64,000 nt of DNA. It comes from Pseudomonadota bacterium (GTDB taxonomy: Bacteria > Pseudomonadota > Alphaproteobacteria > Rhizobiales > Xanthobacteraceae). The notes beneath the pieces are model-generated. The model had not been told where the DNA came from, searched no databases, and was given only the letters and a program-made list of their open reading frames with translations. Made by a program: the position numbers and the translations under genes. Position 1 is the first letter of the stretch; every line of letters begins with the position of its first letter. The stretch is from the NCBI GenBank assembly GCA_023435725.1, contig JAEYRD010000149.1, forward strand, positions 1-64,000, read 5' to 3'. Below are positions 1 through 8,675 of the stretch, piece by piece.

Positions 1-73
1 CGTGGCAACTCTCGCCGGATTCCACCGCCTTAACGGCTCGTTCCCGAAGATCAGTCGAAAGAGGTCGAACCAT
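1..73 (-). CDS. IS630-family transposase, N-terminal part (cut by window edge)
   Basis: The minus strand from the ATG at 73 reads MVRPLSTDLRERAVKAVESG and continues past the window edge. This matches the usual opening of the helix-turn-helix half of IS630-type transposases in rhizobia. Only 24 residues are visible, so neither the catalytic DDE domain nor integrity can be judged. It lies just downstream of the carrier-protein operon and may mark the boundary of the polysaccharide locus. Family call rests on pattern recognition of a short segment. Confidence 0.6.
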   Translation of the reverse strand, partial: MVRPLSTDLRERAVKAVESGESCH

Positions 74-75
74 CC

Positions 76-103
76 GATGCTGGCCTCCGATCCAGCCAGC
101 ATC
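76..103. repeat. Inverted repeat just upstream of the IS630 transposase start
   Basis: GATGCTGGC at 76-84 is perfectly complementary to GCCAGCATC at 95-103, leaving a 10-nt loop. In the transposase mRNA the hairpin would end two bases before the start codon, overlapping the ribosome-binding region. Such structures near IS ends can limit read-through expression of the transposase; that role is inferred here. Confidence 0.45.
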
Positions 104-163
104 TTGAATCACAAACCGTCGCCCGACGGAATCCCTCCCGATTCAATTAATCGATGAACCGCT

Positions 164-436
164 CTAGTGGACCGGCTGGGGCGTCCTCGTCCTGACGAAC
201 TCCGCAAGGGAGCCCACGGTCTCAAAAATCTCACCGCTGAACTCGCTTCCATCGACTTCGAAACCGAACTGCTCCTCGAGCGAAGTGAGCAGCACAACCA
301 CGGCAAAGGAATCAAGCTCGGGCATGCTGCCGAACAGGGGCGTCGACGCGTCGAGCGTGCTGGCCCGGTCCTCTATGCCGAGCGTCTTCACGATAACGGC
401 CTTGACGGTTTCAATCGTGCGATCATCGATATTCAT
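164..436 (-). CDS. Acyl/aminoacyl carrier protein
   Basis: A 90-residue acidic helical protein of the phosphopantetheine-binding (ACP/PCP) family. The attachment serine is probably Ser43 in the motif PELDSF. The ATG at 436 is chosen because a GGAG ribosome site precedes it; an upstream in-frame start would add an implausible basic leader. It is the last gene of a minus-strand operon with a PLP decarboxylase and an AMP-forming ligase. That trio is typical of exosortase-A-associated clusters, and also of BtrI/BtrK/BtrJ in butirosin synthesis, where the carrier holds an amino acid while it is decarboxylated. Inference: it carries an amino-acyl unit destined for a surface polymer. A generic fatty-acid role is less likely given the neighbours. 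Confidence 0.85.
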   Translation of the reverse strand: MNIDDRTIETVKAVIVKTLGIEDRASTLDASTPLFGSMPELDSFAVVVLLTSLEEQFGFEVDGSEFSGEIFETVGSLAEFVRTRTPQPVH

Positions 437-458
437 TTTGTTCTCCAATTGCTCAAGA

Positions 459-1682
459 CTATACAAGCACCTCAACCGGCGGCGGGTGCCCAAGGAAAGC
501 GGTGGGGCTTGCTGTGAACCCGTAGGCGCCGGCCTGAAACAGAACGATCAAATCGCCAATTTCGGCCCGCGGCAAGCTGACGTTGTCCCCTAGCAGATCC
601 AGCGGGGTGCACAGACAGCCGACGACGTTGACAACTTCTTCGGCTTCGCTGCGAAGCCGGTTGCCGACCGCGATCGGATAGTTTCGCCGGATCACTTGTC
701 CAAAATTGCCGGAAGCGGCGAGCTGATGGTGCAATCCGCCGTCGACCACCAGGTATTGGCGTCCCCGCGACTCCTTGCGATCGACGACGCGGGTAACGTA
801 GACGCCGCATTCGCCGACAATGTAGCGGCCGAGTTCGATCACCACCCGCGCCTCGGGCAAGTTTGGTTCGATGGCAGTTTCGAGTAGCTCCGCGAGGTTG
901 GCGGCGACGGCCGATAGCTCCAACGGGTGATCCTTGTCAAAATAGGGAATGCCGAATCCGCCGCCGAGGTTCACGTAGCGGATCGGCGGCGACTTTCGGG
1001 CCAACTGCAGAATGAGATCAACTGTGCGGCGCTGCGCCGAGCAAATGAGATCTGCGCTCAGGTTTTGGGACCCGGCGAAGACATGGAATCCTAGAAACTC
1101 GAGGTCCGCGGCGGCGAGGTCGGCGAGCAGAGGTGGCACCTTTTCGGCATCGATGCCGAACTGCTGCGGACCGCCGCCCATGCGCATACCAGATCCCTTC
1201 ACCTCGAAGTCCGGGTTCACGCGGACTGCGATCCGCGGGCGCACCCCCAGCCGCTCGCCGGCTTTGATGACTCGCGCAACCTCGGTGGCCGACTCGATTT
1301 CGATGATGACACCCGAGGCAACGGCCTGCGCGATGCTTGCCTCGTTCTTGCCGGGGCCGGCAAAACTGACATTGGCCGGCCGTATCGGCGTATCGAGTGC
1401 CGTTCGCATCTCGGACGCTGACGCGACATCGAAGGCGTCCACCAGTGTCGCGAGATGTTGCGCCACCGCCGGCATCGGATTGGCCTTGATTGCATAGCTC
1501 AACTTGATGTGCCGCGGGAGCGTCGATCTGAGCAGCTTGACCCGATCGGTGAGCAACGCGCGATCATAAGCGAAGAACGGCGTGGAGCCGACCCGCTCGG
1601 CGAGCCGAGTGAGCGGGATGCCGCCAACGGCGAGCTGACCCTCGATCTGGCCAAACGCGGCTATGGTTGGTCGCAGGGCCAA
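459..1682 (-). CDS. PLP-dependent decarboxylase, Orn/DAP/Arg family 2 (exosortase-A-associated type)
   Basis: A 407-residue fold-type III PLP enzyme of the diaminopimelate/ornithine decarboxylase family. Visible motifs are YAIKAN with the PLP lysine at about residue 66, the glycine-rich phosphate loop GGGFGIPY, the ELGRY segment (EPGR in most relatives) and CTPLD, which holds the catalytic Cys and Asp. The start overlaps the end of the ligase gene by 22 bp, so translation is probably coupled. The paired ligase and carrier protein suggest the substrate may be an amino acid bound to the carrier, as for BtrK on glutamyl-S-BtrI, rather than free diaminopimelate. Substrate identity is not readable from the sequence. 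Confidence 0.88.
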   Translation of the reverse strand: MALRPTIAAFGQIEGQLAVGGIPLTRLAERVGSTPFFAYDRALLTDRVKLLRSTLPRHIKLSYAIKANPMPAVAQHLATLVDAFDVASASEMRTALDTPIRPANVSFAGPGKNEASIAQAVASGVIIEIESATEVARVIKAGERLGVRPRIAVRVNPDFEVKGSGMRMGGGPQQFGIDAEKVPPLLADLAAADLEFLGFHVFAGSQNLSADLICSAQRRTVDLILQLARKSPPIRYVNLGGGFGIPYFDKDHPLELSAVAANLAELLETAIEPNLPEARVVIELGRYIVGECGVYVTRVVDRKESRGRQYLVVDGGLHHQLAASGNFGQVIRRNYPIAVGNRLRSEAEEVVNVVGCLCTPLDLLGDNVSLPRAEIGDLIVLFQAGAYGFTASPTAFLGHPPPVEVLV

Positions 1683-3295
1683 GAGGCAAGCTCCTTTCTC
1701 AGCATAGCGCGGTCGAACTTGCCATTTGGCGACCGCGGGATTTCATCCCGGATGATCACGGCCGAAGGCACCATGTAGAGCGGCAATCTGCGCTTCATTG
1801 CGGCGATGATGACTGTCGTATGATCGGCGCCATTCGCTCCGGTGGGGCTTGCGACCAGCAGAATGCGCTGACCAAGATTGGCATCCTCAACGCCGAGCGC
1901 CACTGCATCGCGAACGAGCCCGGTCGCGTAGGCTTCTTCCTCGATTTCGGTCGGGCTTATTCGGTAGCCGGAGGTCTTGATCATCTCGTCCTTGCGGCCG
2001 ACGAAGTAAAGGAAGCCCTCGTCGTCGGTCACCACGGAGTCACCGGACCAGACTGCAATCTCGGGCGTTCGCCATGAGGCATCCCGTCCCGGCGCCGGCC
2101 GGAATCGCGCGGCGGTGCGCTCCGGGTCGTTCCAGTAGCCCATTGCAACCAGGGCGCCGCGGTGAACTAGCTCACCTTCTTCGCCGGGATCGCACCTGGT
2201 GCCGTCGGGCCGAACCACGAGGATCTCGGCGTTCGGAATCGCTTTGCCGATCGAGCCGGGTCGGCGATCGATTTCCGCTGGCTCGAGGTAGGTGGAGCGG
2301 AATGCTTCGGTCAGACCGTACATCAGATACGGCTTGGCTTGCGGGAAGTGGGCCCGTAGCTTGTCAAGGACAGGCTTGGGCATCTTCCCGCCGGTATTTG
2401 CGAAGTATCGCATGGTTCGTGTGGCCTCGGGGCGCCATTCCTGCTCGGCGATCTGGATCCACAGCGGCGGCACACAGGTCAGCCCTGTGACGCCATGCCG
2501 GGCGCAGAGCCGCACGACGTCGCCGGGCAGGAGGTAGTTCATGAGCACCACGTGTGCACCGACGCTGAAGGCGGTGGTGAGTTGGCTGAATCCCGCGTCG
2601 AAGCTTAATGGCAGAGCGGCCAGGATGACGTCGTTGGCATTGTTCTCAAGATATTGGCTTACGCTCTCGGCGCCAACGATCAGGTTTCGGTGACTGAGCA
2701 CTACGCCCTTGGGTTTGCCCGTGCTGCCCGACGTGTAGAGGATCGCAGCCATGTCGAGATCAACGGCGGCGTTTCCTGCCGGGCCCCGATCGCCAGAATC
2801 GGACGACTGCGGCCAGTCGTGGATCGCCGCCCCTACGCTACGCGAGACGTTGTGCGATCCGGCGTCAACGAGCAGGATGCGCTCGACACTGGGGCTCGCG
2901 CTAAGCGCATCGCCAAGCAACTCCAGCCGTTCGGAGGAGGTGACCAGCACGCGCGCGCCAGAATCGGCGAGGATGTGTGTGACCTGCTGGGCGCGCAGAA
3001 CGGGATTGATCGGCACGAAGGTCCCGCCGGCTGCGGAAGTGCCGAATATCGCCGCGACCGTCTCGATGCGTTTTTCCAGGAACACTGCCACGCGCTGCTC
3101 TCGCTCCAGGCCGAGGCTGGCGAGCTTCGCGGCCACGGAGCAAGCCTGCTGCCACAACTCCGCGTAGCTCAAGGTCGTGCTTCTGTATGTCAGCGCCCGC
3201 GCCTCTGGATGTGAGGCGGCGCGATGTTGGAGCAGGTGATGCAAGCGCGTCCTCATCATCGTCTGATCCATGTCCGACCTGCCTGTTCCATTCAC
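1661..3295 (-). CDS. Acyl-CoA/aminoacyl ligase, AMP-forming (exosortase-A-associated type)
   Basis: A 544-residue member of the ANL adenylating superfamily. All core motifs are present: P-loop YTSGSTGKPKG near residue 187, YGLTE, the GD of the hinge region, GRKDEMIKTSGYRISP and the C-terminal NGKFDR with the catalytic lysine. It probably adenylates a carboxylic or amino acid and loads it on the adjacent carrier protein. The GTG start at 3295 forms a GTGA overlap with the stop of the upstream transferase; an ATG at 3271 is an alternative start. Family members are annotated as exosortase-A-system-associated ligases; no exosortase gene lies in this window. Confidence 0.88.
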   Translation of the reverse strand: MNGTGRSDMDQTMMRTRLHHLLQHRAASHPEARALTYRSTTLSYAELWQQACSVAAKLASLGLEREQRVAVFLEKRIETVAAIFGTSAAGGTFVPINPVLRAQQVTHILADSGARVLVTSSERLELLGDALSASPSVERILLVDAGSHNVSRSVGAAIHDWPQSSDSGDRGPAGNAAVDLDMAAILYTSGSTGKPKGVVLSHRNLIVGAESVSQYLENNANDVILAALPLSFDAGFSQLTTAFSVGAHVVLMNYLLPGDVVRLCARHGVTGLTCVPPLWIQIAEQEWRPEATRTMRYFANTGGKMPKPVLDKLRAHFPQAKPYLMYGLTEAFRSTYLEPAEIDRRPGSIGKAIPNAEILVVRPDGTRCDPGEEGELVHRGALVAMGYWNDPERTAARFRPAPGRDASWRTPEIAVWSGDSVVTDDEGFLYFVGRKDEMIKTSGYRISPTEIEEEAYATGLVRDAVALGVEDANLGQRILLVASPTGANGADHTTVIIAAMKRRLPLYMVPSAVIIRDEIPRSPNGKFDRAMLRKELASWPCDQP

Positions 3296-4299
3296 CAGGC
3301 TACGCAGGTGAGTTCACTATAGAGATCGTCGATCTGGTCCGGGCGCAAGGTCGCGCTCCGAAACATCTTTGGTCTTGGCGACTTCAGCATGATCGACAGC
3401 CTCGGGCGATCGCCGACGACGCGCAGCTCCGTCAGCGTCGCCAGGATTCCGTGGCGAAGCAGCAGATGGCGAGCGACGTGCTTTGCGACCCTGTGAAACA
3501 GCTCTCGATTGCCGACGTACAAGATCGAGGCAAACAGCGGAAGGTTCTTGCGCCGGACCCTGCGGAACATGACGTAGCAGGTCGAATTGCCTTCAACGAC
3601 CACGATATGATGTGCTGCAGCCGCCCGTGCGTGGTCGCGATAGATCTCCAGGTCGCGGTCATGCAAGGTACGTTCGATTTCCCGCGGCTCGGAAATGATG
3701 CGCACCCGCCACGACAGGAGCGGCAATGGCAGATTCGGGACAAGGGCGGTCGTCACATCCAGATGGGAGAACTTCAACCGGAGATTGAGCGGTATCACGT
3801 TTCCGCTCGGCGAGAGATCAGTGAAGTGGTAGCCTTTCTGCGCCAGCAGTGCGTTGAGCAACAGCACGCTGCGCGTTCGGTATTCATCGAGCACGCACCA
3901 CGCGGCCAGATTGCAGAACCGCTCCGTTTGGCCATCCATTCTCCGCTCGGAATAGAACGCCAGATAAACGCCGACGATCCGTTCGCCTGCCCGCAGCAGG
4001 AAGCCATGGTTTGGCCTGCTGCAACTCCATGGCGGGGCGATTGCGGCCTCCCACTCGGCGCTTGCAATGCGCGTATTCAGCTCGGCGTGGAGAAACTGCG
4101 CCACCGCTGGCACATCCGCGCGGGTGATGGGATGAAGCTCTGCCGCGGCCGCCGATTTGTTCAACATCGACCTGTTGAACGGATGCAGCACTTCGGACTG
4201 GCGCGACTGCGTGGGAGTGTGTTGAAAATTGCGGCGCTCGCGTTCGGGGACATCGGGCAAGGCACCGCCGGTCGTCGATGAACGGATCGATTGGTTCAT
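3292..4299 (-). CDS. GNAT-like N-acyltransferase
   Basis: A 335-residue protein whose first half (about residues 55-190) looks like a GNAT fold: an ITRADVPAVAQFL opening, the strand GERIVGVYLAFYS, and a following acceptor segment. The second half (from about 200) looks like a diverged repeat. It overlaps the deacetylase by ATGA upstream and the ligase by GTGA downstream, so it belongs to the same operon. Inference: it could transfer the carrier-bound acyl or aminoacyl group to a sugar amine exposed by the neighbouring deacetylase. A conventional acetyl-CoA donor is equally possible. Confidence 0.6.
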   Translation of the reverse strand: MNQSIRSSTTGGALPDVPERERRNFQHTPTQSRQSEVLHPFNRSMLNKSAAAAELHPITRADVPAVAQFLHAELNTRIASAEWEAAIAPPWSCSRPNHGFLLRAGERIVGVYLAFYSERRMDGQTERFCNLAAWCVLDEYRTRSVLLLNALLAQKGYHFTDLSPSGNVIPLNLRLKFSHLDVTTALVPNLPLPLLSWRVRIISEPREIERTLHDRDLEIYRDHARAAAAHHIVVVEGNSTCYVMFRRVRRKNLPLFASILYVGNRELFHRVAKHVARHLLLRHGILATLTELRVVGDRPRLSIMLKSPRPKMFRSATLRPDQIDDLYSELTCVAW

Positions 4300-5336
4300 G
4301 ACTGCTTGGGTTGCTTGTAAGTTGCGAACGGCCCGGGGGATGATCTCTGATCCGCCGAAAATAATCTGTGGTTTCTCAGCTTCCTCTTCAGTGTGGATGC
4401 GTATGGAGCCCAGGCATAACCGCCGTTGTACTTCAGAAAGAATTCCAGACGCCCGTCGAATGGATCAACCTTCACGCGCCCTCTCACCAAGTCAGAGTCC
4501 GTCGTATCCACAGGGACGGGGGTGGTGGTGAAGACGGCTTCATAGCCGGCCGCTCTGCACAGATCGATCGTCGAGGAGTCATGATCGCCGTATGGAAGGG
4601 CGAATAGACGAACGTCTTGTGTCGTCAGGTCTTCAAGCTCGCGACGCGAGCCCTCGATCTCTTCCCGGGCATCGTCGGGAGCCAAACGCGAGAGGCGTGG
4701 GTGCGTGCGGGAGTGAGCCCCAACAGTGACAAGCGCCGATGGCAGCGTCGCGATCTGTTCGGCCGACATCACAGTCTCGAGGGAGTCGGGGCTGCCATCC
4801 TCCATCGACCAGGGCGGGGGGCCGCCCAACGTGCCGGTTGGGACAAAAATTGTCGAATGAAACCCGCGTGCGGCAAGCGCCGGCAAGGCATTCTTGGCGA
4901 CGCTGACATACGCGTCGTCAAATGTAATCGCGACGTTGGGCTTGCCCGAAGGCAAGTTTCCGCGGTGTGATGCCGGCAAGACCTGAGCCGTGCGTCGGAT
5001 CGACTCCAATTGGCGCACGAAATTCGATCGGTAGGCGTCGGGTATGCCATGATAGTAGAGGATGACCAGCTTGGGGGCCGGCGAACGCCCTGCTAGTCCC
5101 AGCACAAATCGCGACAGTCCTCGCGCCAGATAATACAGCAGGCTGATTGTCAGCTTCGTTGTGCGCTTGGCACTTGGACCGGCTGAGATGTCACGCCAGA
5201 CCTGCGGGGGCTTCCCGGCGGGCATAGCAGGCAGGGCTTCAGCCCGAGCCGGCTGTACCCTTCCGGCCAGACCGATATTCGGGTTGCGCATTGCGGTCAG
5301 GCCGATCCAGCCACCTGGTAGAAAGCTCGTCAACAC
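4296..5336 (-). CDS. Polysaccharide deacetylase (NodB-like)
   Basis: A 346-residue carbohydrate-esterase-4-type deacetylase. Motif 1 is TFDDAY, with the metal and catalytic aspartates. Motif 2 is HSRTHPRLS, with metal histidines. A later LPYGDHD segment corresponds to the RxPY/G motif. A hydrophobic, basic stretch at about residues 62-90 could be a membrane anchor. It is the first gene of the five-gene minus-strand operon and overlaps the next gene by 4 bp. It would remove N-acetyl groups from amino sugars in a polysaccharide or lipid-linked precursor. The GTG at 5336 lies just below a TATATAGT promoter-like element; an in-frame ATG at 5291 is an alternative start. Confidence 0.85.
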   Translation of the reverse strand: MLTSFLPGGWIGLTAMRNPNIGLAGRVQPARAEALPAMPAGKPPQVWRDISAGPSAKRTTKLTISLLYYLARGLSRFVLGLAGRSPAPKLVILYYHGIPDAYRSNFVRQLESIRRTAQVLPASHRGNLPSGKPNVAITFDDAYVSVAKNALPALAARGFHSTIFVPTGTLGGPPPWSMEDGSPDSLETVMSAEQIATLPSALVTVGAHSRTHPRLSRLAPDDAREEIEGSRRELEDLTTQDVRLFALPYGDHDSSTIDLCRAAGYEAVFTTTPVPVDTTDSDLVRGRVKVDPFDGRLEFFLKYNGGYAWAPYASTLKRKLRNHRLFSADQRSSPGPFATYKQPKQS

Positions 5337-5616
5337 TTCGGCGATCCACTATATACTCGTTTGATGAATTGGATTATATCAAAACAGATAAATGCGAGCG
5401 AGTTAAATCTTAATATAAGAATTTTTACTATAATTTGTGAATTGTTGGTTTATTTTGCTCCAAGTGTCTGGCGTGAGTGTATTTTTGGGGCTGGGGTGGC
5501 TTATCCTGGATGGGGCTCTGGTTTATTTGGAAGTTCATTGCGGGGTATTATGATTTGTTTTGTTGGCGCGCAAAGTTCGGGGCGCACCACGCGATGACAA
5601 TGGCGGCATAAAGGCT
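5337..5616. promoter_or_regulatory. AT-rich divergent promoter region
   Basis: A 280-bp gap between the divergent deacetylase operon and the glycosyltransferase. Positions 5345-5460 are strikingly AT-rich, with TATATAGT-like and TTAAATCTTAATATAAG segments inside a GC-rich genome. It must contain both promoters, but no single -35/-10 pair can be fixed by eye. Similar islands occur at other promoters of this locus. Confidence 0.5.
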
Positions 5617-6894
5617 ATGGCACGATCACCTCTAAGTTCCGCTCGAATCCAGTTCGCTCGTCGCGGGCGGCAGCTAACGAATATCTGGTTGGCAGAAGGG
5701 CACCGGGGGCTCACCGAACGGGTCAGAAATGCAGCCGCAACGTGGATGCGCCCCAAGCGAATTGCTTGGCCGGTGCTGCCAGAAGACGTCTTGGCCGCCG
5801 ACCTCAGTCGACCCCTTCCAAGATCGATACCCAGAACTAGATCGGGTGAACCGATTTCGATTAATTGGGTGACAACGCCATCGGGACCCGGATCCGGAGG
5901 CCATACGACCTGCTTCAGGATCGTCAAGTATCTCGACCAAGCCGGATACAAGAATCGGATCTATTTTTACCATATTCATCGTGCCGATCAGAAGTATTTC
6001 GAGAGCGTCGCGCGCGAACATTACGGGCTGACGTGTCCAATAGGCGATATGCGCAATGGAATGCCGGACGCTGACGCGGTGGTTGCGACGAGTTGGGCAA
6101 CCGCCTATGCGGCGTTTAACGCGGCCTGTCCCGGGAAGCGCTTCTATTTTGTGCAGGACTTCGAGCCATATTTCGACCCTGTCGGGGCCTACAGCGTTCT
6201 CGCGGAGAATACCTACCGAATGGGCTTCCATGGCATCACGGCGGGAGCGTGGCTGGCGCAAAAGCTCTCGCGTGAGTACGGCATGGAAGCGGACTATTTT
6301 CCGTTCGGCTGTGATACATCACGCTACCGTCGTGACCCGGCGTCCCGACGTTCAGGAGTCGCATTTTATGTGAGAACCGGAACGCCCAGGCGCGGTACCG
6401 AGCTCGGACTGTTAGCTCTCGAGCTCTTTGCCAAACGGCAACCCCAAGCCCAAATACATTTATTTGGTGAGAAGCTGGAAGGCCTGACGTTCAATTGCAT
6501 CAATCACGGCTTGGTCAGCGCAACCAAGCTCAACGAGATATATAATCAGTGTTTCGCAGGACTCTGCTTGTCTTTCACCAACGTTTCCCTGGTTCCGCAC
6601 GAGATGCTCGCCGCAGGTTGCGTTCCGGTCGTCAATGATGCCGAACACAATCGCATCGTGCTGGATAATCCATACGTCCGCTACACGTCCCCAACTCCTC
6701 ACGCCTTGGCTTCGGCGCTGGAAGACCTCATGCAGATGGCCGATTTCAATGCTCTGTCACAGATCGCTGCGGAGAGCGTCCAGTCGACGACGTGGGACGA
6801 TGCGGGAGCAGCAGTCGACGCGGCTTTCAAGCGAGCCTTGAACACGTCACGGCAAGCGCAAGTCCTGGAAAGCGTTCTCGCGATGGCCGATTAA
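5617..6894 (+). CDS. Glycosyltransferase, WsaF-like (GT4 type)
   Basis: A 425-residue GT-B glycosyltransferase resembling the WsaF rhamnosyltransferase family. The N-terminal domain carries GSGGHTTCFRIVKYL, YFVQDFEPYF and FPFGCDTSRY. The C-terminal donor-binding half holds RTGTPRRGTELGL and the segment VSLVPHEMLAAGCVPVV. It is transcribed alone between the divergent deacetylase operon and a convergent beta-helix gene. The start at 5617 gives the normal N-terminus; an in-frame upstream start at 5560 would add 19 residues without support. It is probably a rhamnosyl- or related hexosyltransferase; the donor is not proven, although rmlABCD lies in the same window. Confidence 0.8.
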   Translation: MARSPLSSARIQFARRGRQLTNIWLAEGHRGLTERVRNAAATWMRPKRIAWPVLPEDVLAADLSRPLPRSIPRTRSGEPISINWVTTPSGPGSGGHTTCFRIVKYLDQAGYKNRIYFYHIHRADQKYFESVAREHYGLTCPIGDMRNGMPDADAVVATSWATAYAAFNAACPGKRFYFVQDFEPYFDPVGAYSVLAENTYRMGFHGITAGAWLAQKLSREYGMEADYFPFGCDTSRYRRDPASRRSGVAFYVRTGTPRRGTELGLLALELFAKRQPQAQIHLFGEKLEGLTFNCINHGLVSATKLNEIYNQCFAGLCLSFTNVSLVPHEMLAAGCVPVVNDAEHNRIVLDNPYVRYTSPTPHALASALEDLMQMADFNALSQIAAESVQSTTWDDAGAAVDAAFKRALNTSRQAQVLESVLAMAD

Positions 6895-6911
6895 CGCACC
6901 GGGCCAACCTC

Positions 6912-7856
6912 TCAGTTCCCCCCGTCAGTGTTGCAGGGTTGCGTGCGCACGATCGTTGCCTGCTGGCTCGAAGCATCAACAGTCACTATCTGCGCATCCC
7001 ATATCTTGACCGCCGAGCATCTCACGTCGATCGGGCGATATCCCCATGATCCCTGTACGATGCGCAGACCAAGCACTGAGCCCGGTGTTCCCAGTCGAAA
7101 AGGCGCGCCACCGCCCTGAACAAGCAGCCCGTCAATTTCGACGGATTCATTGCCCTGGCTGTGTGGATAGAAGAAGGGGGCGGTGCCACCGCATGTACCT
7201 ACTTCGACCATATGCAATGTCACATTGCGGACTATCAGCGCTGCTCCGTCATAGCCCTGGATCCCATCGCCGTGCCAGTCGCGGCACATCTCCGGAGAGG
7301 AGACCTCGACGTAGCTGTCTTCGATCCTGACGGCTGTGCAGCCACGGGACCGTCCGCCAACGCGGAAGCCTTCCGGCAGCCCGTCGATCTTCACTCGACG
7401 GGCTATATACCCACCGGTCGCTACCGCGGGCGCGTCGGCGTCGGTCGTAGTCTGGCCTGGCGCGCGCACGAGAGAGACATCCTCAAGCAGAAGCCCATTG
7501 TGGCACTTGCCGTTTACTTCGTTGAGGATGTGACCGCCCTGGATTTCGACCCGCCGCACCGTAACGTTGTCCGCATCGATGACCAGGTCGGCGTTCACAA
7601 GCCGCACATCCTCCAGCACTGCGTCCCGCTTCGAGATCCGTAAAGTCCTGGTGTAGGTTGCGGCCGGCTTCCAACCGAGGGGCACGCCGGTCGTCGATGG
7701 ACTTGGAAATGAAGTTCTGCCCTGCTGCTGAGCAGCCACTTCTTCCCCGATCGCGGCGGAGGTGAGTACCAAGACCGCTGCCGCGATGCCTGCGCCTATC
7801 GTACGCGCAGCGCAGTCGTGGAGACGGGCCGCTGTGCGGGCTGCGATGGCAGACAT
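6912..7856 (-). CDS. Secreted right-handed beta-helix protein
   Basis: A 314-residue protein. The ATG at 7856 is preceded by an excellent AGAGGAGG site. Residues 1-45 form a Sec signal peptide with a hydrophobic core and an AAQQQ-like cleavage area. The mature part is rich in short beta turns (VTVRRVEI, ARRVKIDG, VEIDGLLV), as in pectate-lyase-like parallel beta-helices, but no catalytic motif is obvious. Its beginning (FPSPSTTGVP, then LVIDADNVTVRRVEI) echoes the N-terminus of the type I-secreted protein at 27653, suggesting a shared domain. It may bind or modify the exported polysaccharide; function unknown. Confidence 0.7.
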   Translation of the reverse strand: MSAIAARTAARLHDCAARTIGAGIAAAVLVLTSAAIGEEVAAQQQGRTSFPSPSTTGVPLGWKPAATYTRTLRISKRDAVLEDVRLVNADLVIDADNVTVRRVEIQGGHILNEVNGKCHNGLLLEDVSLVRAPGQTTTDADAPAVATGGYIARRVKIDGLPEGFRVGGRSRGCTAVRIEDSYVEVSSPEMCRDWHGDGIQGYDGAALIVRNVTLHMVEVGTCGGTAPFFYPHSQGNESVEIDGLLVQGGGAPFRLGTPGSVLGLRIVQGSWGYRPIDVRCSAVKIWDAQIVTVDASSQQATIVRTQPCNTDGGN

Positions 7857-7969
7857 GCTGCTCCTCCTCTTGAACTGACCTGGCCGGGAGCGTGGAGACG
7901 GATTATGACTCGCCGGCTCCGGTCCCCGGCGCCTCTTCGTGTCGACCCCCGCTCTGGGCCAGGTTGCGA

Positions 7970-8668
7970 TCAGTCGTGCGAGCTTATGCATTTGTCGGCA
8001 GCATCGTGATCTCGTGCCAGTACCCGTGCCGGAACACCGACCGCAGTGGCGCCGGGCGGGATGTCGGTCAGGACAACGGCGTTAGCGCCTGCCGTCGCGC
8101 CTGAACCGATCTCGATGGGCCCCAGCACGCGACATCCGGCTCCGAAGAACACGTTGTCTCCCACTGTCGGCCAACGCAACGGCTTGAGGCGGCCCAACGT
8201 CACACTACCCATTATCGAAACATTCGTGCCCATGGATTCCACCACGATCACGCAACCGACCGGATGAGCGATGTACAGTCCGCCCCCGATCTTCGCGCCC
8301 GGCACCAGCTCAAGTCCGTAAAGTCTCAGCAGGCGACGCTTCAGAATGCCAGGCAGCAACTTCACTCTCCGACGATGCATTAGTGTGGCAAGTCGGAACC
8401 ACGCCATCGCTCGCAGAGGGGGATGGCGAAAGAGCAGCTTCAGGAACAACAAGGGTGTGAGCTCGCTCCTCTCGGCAATTTCTTCGGGACGGATCCAGCG
8501 GCACGCGTCCATCCGAAGTAGGTCGAGAGCGCCGCGTAGCGTCCCGTCGTCGCGAACATGAAGCGCAGCCTCCGCAACGTCTTGCTTCGTCACCGGTCGA
8601 AGCTCCTCAGATGCCGTCGCAAATTGTTTCCGGGCGAAAGTCGGGGCGCTCATGATGCACTTTGCCAT
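7970..8668 (-). CDS. Serine O-acetyltransferase-like hexapeptide acyltransferase
   Basis: A 232-residue protein with an N-terminal helical part (about 1-115) and a left-handed beta-helix of hexapeptide repeats from about 120. It includes the AHPVGCVIV segment with the catalytic histidine typical of CysE relatives, then TVGDNVFFGAGCRVLG. In polysaccharide loci such CysE-like enzymes usually acetylate sugars rather than serine. It starts 7 bp after the polymerase gene and is probably cotranscribed. The first ATG at 8668 is used; an ATG six codons later is also possible. Confidence 0.75.
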   Translation of the reverse strand: MAKCIMSAPTFARKQFATASEELRPVTKQDVAEAALHVRDDGTLRGALDLLRMDACRWIRPEEIAERSELTPLLFLKLLFRHPPLRAMAWFRLATLMHRRRVKLLPGILKRRLLRLYGLELVPGAKIGGGLYIAHPVGCVIVVESMGTNVSIMGSVTLGRLKPLRWPTVGDNVFFGAGCRVLGPIEIGSGATAGANAVVLTDIPPGATAVGVPARVLARDHDAADKCISSHD

Positions 8669-8675
8669 CTACCAA

